Assembly (NCBI GenBank): GCA_031390175.1 | Contig: JANMTF010000147.1 | Location: forward strand, 1 to 33,630 | Direction of reading: 5' to 3' | Source: JAAFIP01 sp031390175 | Lineage (GTDB): Bacteria > Pseudomonadota > Gammaproteobacteria > Burkholderiales > Burkholderiaceae_C | Length of the DNA: 33,630 nucleotides | Shown: piece after piece, positions 30,407 to 33,630 of the stretch | Numbering within the stretch: position 1 is the first letter of the stretch | Layout: every line of letters begins with the position of its first letter | The notes under the pieces: model-generated | What the model saw: only the letters and a program-made list of their open reading frames with translations | Told to the model about the DNA's origin: nothing | Databases searched by the model: none | Position numbers and translations under genes: made by a program

Positions 30407-30724
30407 CTACCGACCCAGCGGCGCTGTTTCGTCCAAACCGCAGTTCCAGCACTGCATAAATCCGCCTTCCACCGTCTCATCACAGCCCGCACACACCCAA
30501 CTGCGCTGTGGCAGGTGCTGCAACTGCTGCAAGACCTGCTTGGCCAGAGGCAGTTGCGCATCATGCATCACCCACAGCTCAGGCAGGCATTGGTCGGGCG
30601 GCATGTCGCCCGCAATGCTGCTGATAAAGTAGCGCTGCACTGTGGTTTCAATTCCCTCACCGCTGAGCATATCGGCCCAGAGCTGGGCGATGGCGATGTT
30701 GGGGGCTTGGGCTAGGCGTTGCAT
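30407..30724 (-). CDS. DUF2007-type protein with C-terminal zinc ribbon
   Basis: 105 residues. The N-terminal part (about 1-70) resembles DUF2007 "putative signal transducing" proteins: IAIAQLWADMLSGEGIETTVQ and LWVMHDAQLPLAKQVLQQL. The end has two CxxC pairs, CAGC and CWNC, in a rubredoxin/zinc-ribbon arrangement. No function is known. It starts the operon-like group DUF2007-dnaX-ybaB-recR, with 9 nt to dnaX. Confidence 0.8.
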   Translation of the reverse strand: MQRLAQAPNIAIAQLWADMLSGEGIETTVQRYFISSIAGDMPPDQCLPELWVMHDAQLPLAKQVLQQLQHLPQRSWVCAGCDETVEGGFMQCWNCGLDETAPLGR

Positions 30725-30923
30725 GTGTACGTGTGTGTTTGCATGCTACACCACGTTAGCTGGGGGTTTAAAAACGTTTCTAGGCGCAGTGCTGGGGTTA
30801 AGTAGTGTGATTTACTTGACACTAGGTTTTCTGCGAAGGGCCAAAGTCAGTGTAAAGTCTAGTGGCTGCACACCGCAGCAGACAGACACCTTAGCATTTA
30901 CAACTATTTTGGAGAAAAACACC

Positions 30924-31214
30924 ATGATGTCATTATTGGGTACTATTTTTGTCGGCTTGATCGTTGGTTTTATCGCGCGCGCTGTCAAACCAGGCGACGA
31001 TAAGCTGGGCTGGATCATGACGGCGGTGCTTGGCGTGGGCGGTTCGTTTTTGGCAAAATTTGTCGGCCAGTCATTGGGTTGGTACAAAGATGGCGGTGCC
31101 GCCGGGTGGATCGCCTCTATCGTGGGTGCGATCATCTTGTTGGTGATCTACAGTATTGTCAAAAGCAAAACGGGTGGCGCATCGGGCAGCCCATCTGACG
31201 GCCCGTCTACCTAA
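30924..31214 (+). CDS. GlsB/YeaQ/YmgE-family small membrane protein
   Basis: 96 residues with three hydrophobic segments (about 4-20, 30-48, 58-80) and the family pattern GTIFVGLIVGFIARAVKPGD, then GWIMTAVLGVGGSFLAKFVG and WIASIVGAIILLVIY. Transglycosylase-associated in name only; stress-related in studied members. GGAG (30911-30914) is nine bases before the ATG, which supports this start over longer frames. The tail is Ser/Gly/Pro-rich. The 199-bp region before it shows TTGACA (30820-30825) but no matching -10. Confidence 0.9.
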   Translation: MMSLLGTIFVGLIVGFIARAVKPGDDKLGWIMTAVLGVGGSFLAKFVGQSLGWYKDGGAAGWIASIVGAIILLVIYSIVKSKTGGASGSPSDGPST

Positions 31215-31253
31215 TCGCTTTGTCCTGCAGTGCCCTGCCCGCGCTAAACCCCC

Positions 31254-31781
31254 ATGGCCATCCCCTCGTTTCATAAAACGTCCACGGCGTCGGCATCTGC
31301 CATGGCAAACGGCAACCCAGCCTACATCGCCGCCATCCAGCGCTCGCGCAGCATGCTGAACAAACGCGCGCTGGTAGCAGGCTTTGCCAGCGCGGTGCCA
31401 GTGCCGGGGCTGGACTGGGCGGTGGATGCTGCCTTGCTCTCACGCCTGCTGCCCAAAATCAACGCCGAGTTTGGCTTGAGCGCCGAGCAGCTTGACCGGC
31501 TAGACCCCACGCAGCGGGAGCGTGTGCAAAAAGCGGTAGCTTTGGTAGGCACCGTGCTGGTGGGCAAGTTCATTACCAAAGATCTGGTGCTGGTAGCTGC
31601 CAAAATGGTGGGCATGCGCCTTACGGCCACGCAAGCGGCCAAGTTCGTCCCTCTGGCAGGCCAAGCGGTGTCAGCCTTGATAGGCTACGCGGCGATCCGC
31701 TACCTCGGTGAACAACACATTAAAGACTGCGTGCGCGTCTCGCAACAAGCGCAATTAGCACTACCCGCACCCAGCGCTTGA
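31254..31781 (+). CDS. Conserved hydrophobic protein, EcsC/DUF697-like
   Basis: 175 residues. The family is not certain; the pattern of ALVAGFASAVPVPGLDWAVD followed by LLSRLLPKINAEFGL and later FVPLAGQAVSALIGYAAIRY resembles DUF697/EcsC-type proteins with amphipathic or membrane-inserting helices (glycine- and proline-rich turns around residues 45-60 and 140-165). No signal peptide. 39 bp behind the GlsB/YeaQ gene and possibly co-transcribed. No function proposed. Confidence 0.7.
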   Translation: MAIPSFHKTSTASASAMANGNPAYIAAIQRSRSMLNKRALVAGFASAVPVPGLDWAVDAALLSRLLPKINAEFGLSAEQLDRLDPTQRERVQKAVALVGTVLVGKFITKDLVLVAAKMVGMRLTATQAAKFVPLAGQAVSALIGYAAIRYLGEQHIKDCVRVSQQAQLALPAPSA

Positions 31782-31790
31782 GGCTATTTG

Positions 31791-32765
31791 CTATTCCGGT
31801 AACAGCCCGATCTCTTTGGTGGCCTGCGCCCAGCGCTGATGTTCTTCTTCTAAAAACGCCGCCAGCTGCCGCGGCGTGCCACCGGGTTCGGCAATCGGGC
31901 CGATGCCCAGAATTTTCTCCTTCACCTCGCGCTCGCTGAGCACCGCATTGAGCTCTTGGTTCATGCGCGCAATAGCAGCTTGCGGCGTGCCCGTGGGTGC
32001 CATCACCGCGAACCAGCCCACCATCTCAAAGCCGGGCAAAATTTCCGATAAGGCGGGCACCAGCTCCCATCCCGCAATGCGTTTGCCCGCCGTCACCGCC
32101 AGCATGCGCAAGCGCCCTTGGCGTACCAACTGCGCGGTAGAGGCCACGTCAGCCACCACGGCATCAGAATGGCCACCCAACACGTCTTGTACCGCCACAG
32201 CGATAGACGCATAGGGCACCAGATTGGCCTGCATGCTGGCGCGCGCGTTGATAAGCCTGGCGATGATGCCGCCAAAAGTGCGTGGCCCTTCGTTGGCCAG
32301 CGACACTACGCCGGGCGTAGTCTTGGATTTGGCGATCAAGTCTTGTATGGATGCAATGCCCGACTCCGCTTTGACCAATACCGCAAACGGACTTTTTGCA
32401 ATAAACGCCACCGGTGCAAAATCTTTTTGCGGGTTGTAGGCCATGGTTTTGAACAGGTAGCTGTTGGTCACCAGCGCAGCGGTAGTGGCAAAGTAAAAAC
32501 TGTAGCCGTCCGCCGTAGAGCGCGCAGCCGCTTGCGCGCCAATCACGTTTTGCCCACCGGGTTTGTTGTCGATCACGATGGGCTGGCCCAGCGCCTTGGC
32601 TAGCCGCTCACTCAGCAGGCGCGCCACGTTGTCTGGGCCCGAGCCTGGGGGCTGGGACAAAATCATTTTGATGGGTTTGTCGGGCCAGGTGGCTTGGGCT
32701 TGCGCCCACTGCGAGGTGGGTATGGTTGTAGCGGCCAGGGCTTGAATCAAGTGTCTGCGTTGCAT
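31791..32765 (-). CDS. Bug/TctC-family solute-binding protein
   Basis: 324 residues. The start MQRRHLIQALAATTIP suggests a Tat-like signal, with AQAQ before the mature part. Family pattern WPDKPIKMILSQPPGSGPDN replaces the usual GGxxD glycine pair with SGPD; DNKPGGQNVIGA and PYASIAVAVQD follow. 25 nt behind an FAD aromatic hydroxylase gene, so an aromatic acid is a plausible ligand, by position only. Confidence 0.9.
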   Translation of the reverse strand: MQRRHLIQALAATTIPTSQWAQAQATWPDKPIKMILSQPPGSGPDNVARLLSERLAKALGQPIVIDNKPGGQNVIGAQAAARSTADGYSFYFATTAALVTNSYLFKTMAYNPQKDFAPVAFIAKSPFAVLVKAESGIASIQDLIAKSKTTPGVVSLANEGPRTFGGIIARLINARASMQANLVPYASIAVAVQDVLGGHSDAVVADVASTAQLVRQGRLRMLAVTAGKRIAGWELVPALSEILPGFEMVGWFAVMAPTGTPQAAIARMNQELNAVLSEREVKEKILGIGPIAEPGGTPRQLAAFLEEEHQRWAQATKEIGLLPE

Positions 32766-32790
32766 GCTGGTTTCCTGTTTTAAACAAATC

Positions 32791-33630
32791 TACGGTGTGG
32801 GTTGAAACTGTTTTAGCTCATAGGCTGCGCGCAATGCATCGAGTTGCGCCGCTAGCTCTGCTGCACTGCTGGCCACCCCATACACATAGTTATCGGGCCT
32901 GACGATGGCGGCAGCGCAGGCATGTTGCGCAAACCAGCGCACCAGCACACCATCGGCCTCCTGCAAGTCTGCTGCCGCCATATTCACCAGTCTCGCATCA
33001 GGCCTCAGGGCAGTGGCTGCGGCACGCAGCAAGGTCTGGTCGGCCAGTGCGCTGACCACGATGCGCCAGCCCGTGCCTGTCAGCGCATCCAAGCGAACCC
33101 GTGCATCACCCTGCCCTACCCACGGCTGCGGGAAAATACTGCCGCGCGCAGCATGAGGTTGTGGCGACAGCAAACCCACGGCCAGCGCAGGCTGCACATT
33201 TTGCCGGGGCACCGACTTGACCACACCACCACACTCGGCCATCAAATGGGCATCGCGCTCACGCGCTTTGGCTATATCGCGTTGGCCCACAATCTGGCCT
33301 ACCGCTTTAATGCGGGTGGTCAGCTCAGTCACATGCATTTTTCGCTCTACGCCATAGCTGGCCAGCAACTCGGGGTACGCTTCACCGCGCAATACAGCAC
33401 CCAGCCTCCAGCTCAAATTGGCCACATCGCGAATACCTTGGCACATGCCCTGCCCTAAAAAAGGCGGCTGCTGGTGTGCGGCATCCCCCGCTACAAATAC
33501 ACAGCCGCTTTGCCACCGATCGGCTACCAGCGCATGGAAGCGGTAGGTGGCTTGCCGCCATAGCGTAGCATCGTCGGGCGTGAGCCAGCGGGCCAGCAGT
33601 GCCCAGGTGCCCTCGGGTGTGGCGACTTGT
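32791..33630 (-). CDS. FAD-dependent aromatic hydroxylase (MhpA/PheA-type), 5' end outside window
   Basis: C-terminal 279 or so residues of a class A flavoprotein monooxygenase; the frame stays open to the window edge, so the N-terminal FAD-binding Rossmann motif lies beyond 33630. The diagnostic second FAD motif is present: VFVAGDAAHQQPPFLGQG (about 33444-33500), followed by GIRDVANLSWRL. The C-terminal part (about 32790-33180) is a thioredoxin-like domain as in MhpA 3-(3-hydroxyphenyl)propionate hydroxylase. These enzymes hydroxylate a phenolic ring with NAD(P)H and O2. Exact substrate is open. Its Bug neighbour suggests a further aromatic-acid locus continuing past the window. Confidence 0.88.

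Overview
The window looks like a chromosomal segment of a Betaproteobacterium of order Burkholderiales, most likely family Comamonadaceae (Rhodoferax/Polaromonas-like). This is an inference from family content: a complete protocatechuate 4,5-cleavage set of the lig/pmd type, four Bug/TctC solute-binding proteins, a VF530 protein, a GlsB/YeaQ protein, GC-rich coding sequence, and short interspersed repeats. No rRNA, tRNA or CRISPR array was seen.

Layout. 64-2298 (+) is a Tat-exported molybdenum hydroxylase large subunit, closed by a bidirectional terminator at 2321-2347. From 14005 down to 2356, fourteen genes run on the minus strand without an opposing gene: a ModA-like binding protein, ligJ, a DUF1016 nuclease, ligK, a lipoprotein binding protein, a Bug protein, ligI, ligA, ligB, ligC, then soxX, soxY, soxZ, soxA. 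LigAB opens protocatechuate, LigC oxidises the semialdehyde to 2-pyrone-4,6-dicarboxylate, LigI hydrolyses it, LigJ hydrates oxalomesaconate and LigK cleaves the product to pyruvate and oxaloacetate. A divergent LysR gene (14135-15022) is the obvious candidate regulator. The three largest gaps among the lig and sox genes of this run each hold a hairpin repeat.

15.0-18.6 kb carries a VF530 gene, a Bug gene, and a signal-less binding-protein gene flanked by about 268-bp direct repeats. 18.6-22.4 kb is an accessory island: an orphan PD-(D/E)XK protein, a truncated duplicate of an alpha/beta hydrolase, brnTA, the intact hydrolase, and a VapBC-type pair. An Ldh-family dehydrogenase follows, convergent with a tctCBA transporter operon (26902-23884, minus). 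27.1-30.7 kb is the housekeeping block DUF2007-dnaX-ybaB-recR (minus). The end holds a GlsB/YeaQ protein, a hydrophobic conserved protein, a further Bug gene and the C-terminal part of an FAD aromatic hydroxylase cut by the window edge.

The most unusual signals are: (1) a family of about 100-nt nested hairpins with a near-constant core and outer arms that differ between copies but change in compensating pairs, found as two inverted doublets (7890-8148, 23570-23814) and one single copy (15517-15623); (2) an A9 run in dnaX placed where a gamma-type short product would end, with stops close by in both other frames; (3) an interspersed repeat read in frame inside dnaX; (4) a SoxY without a Tat signal or the GGCGG carrier motif; and (5) a DUF1016 nuclease gene overlapping ligK by four bases.
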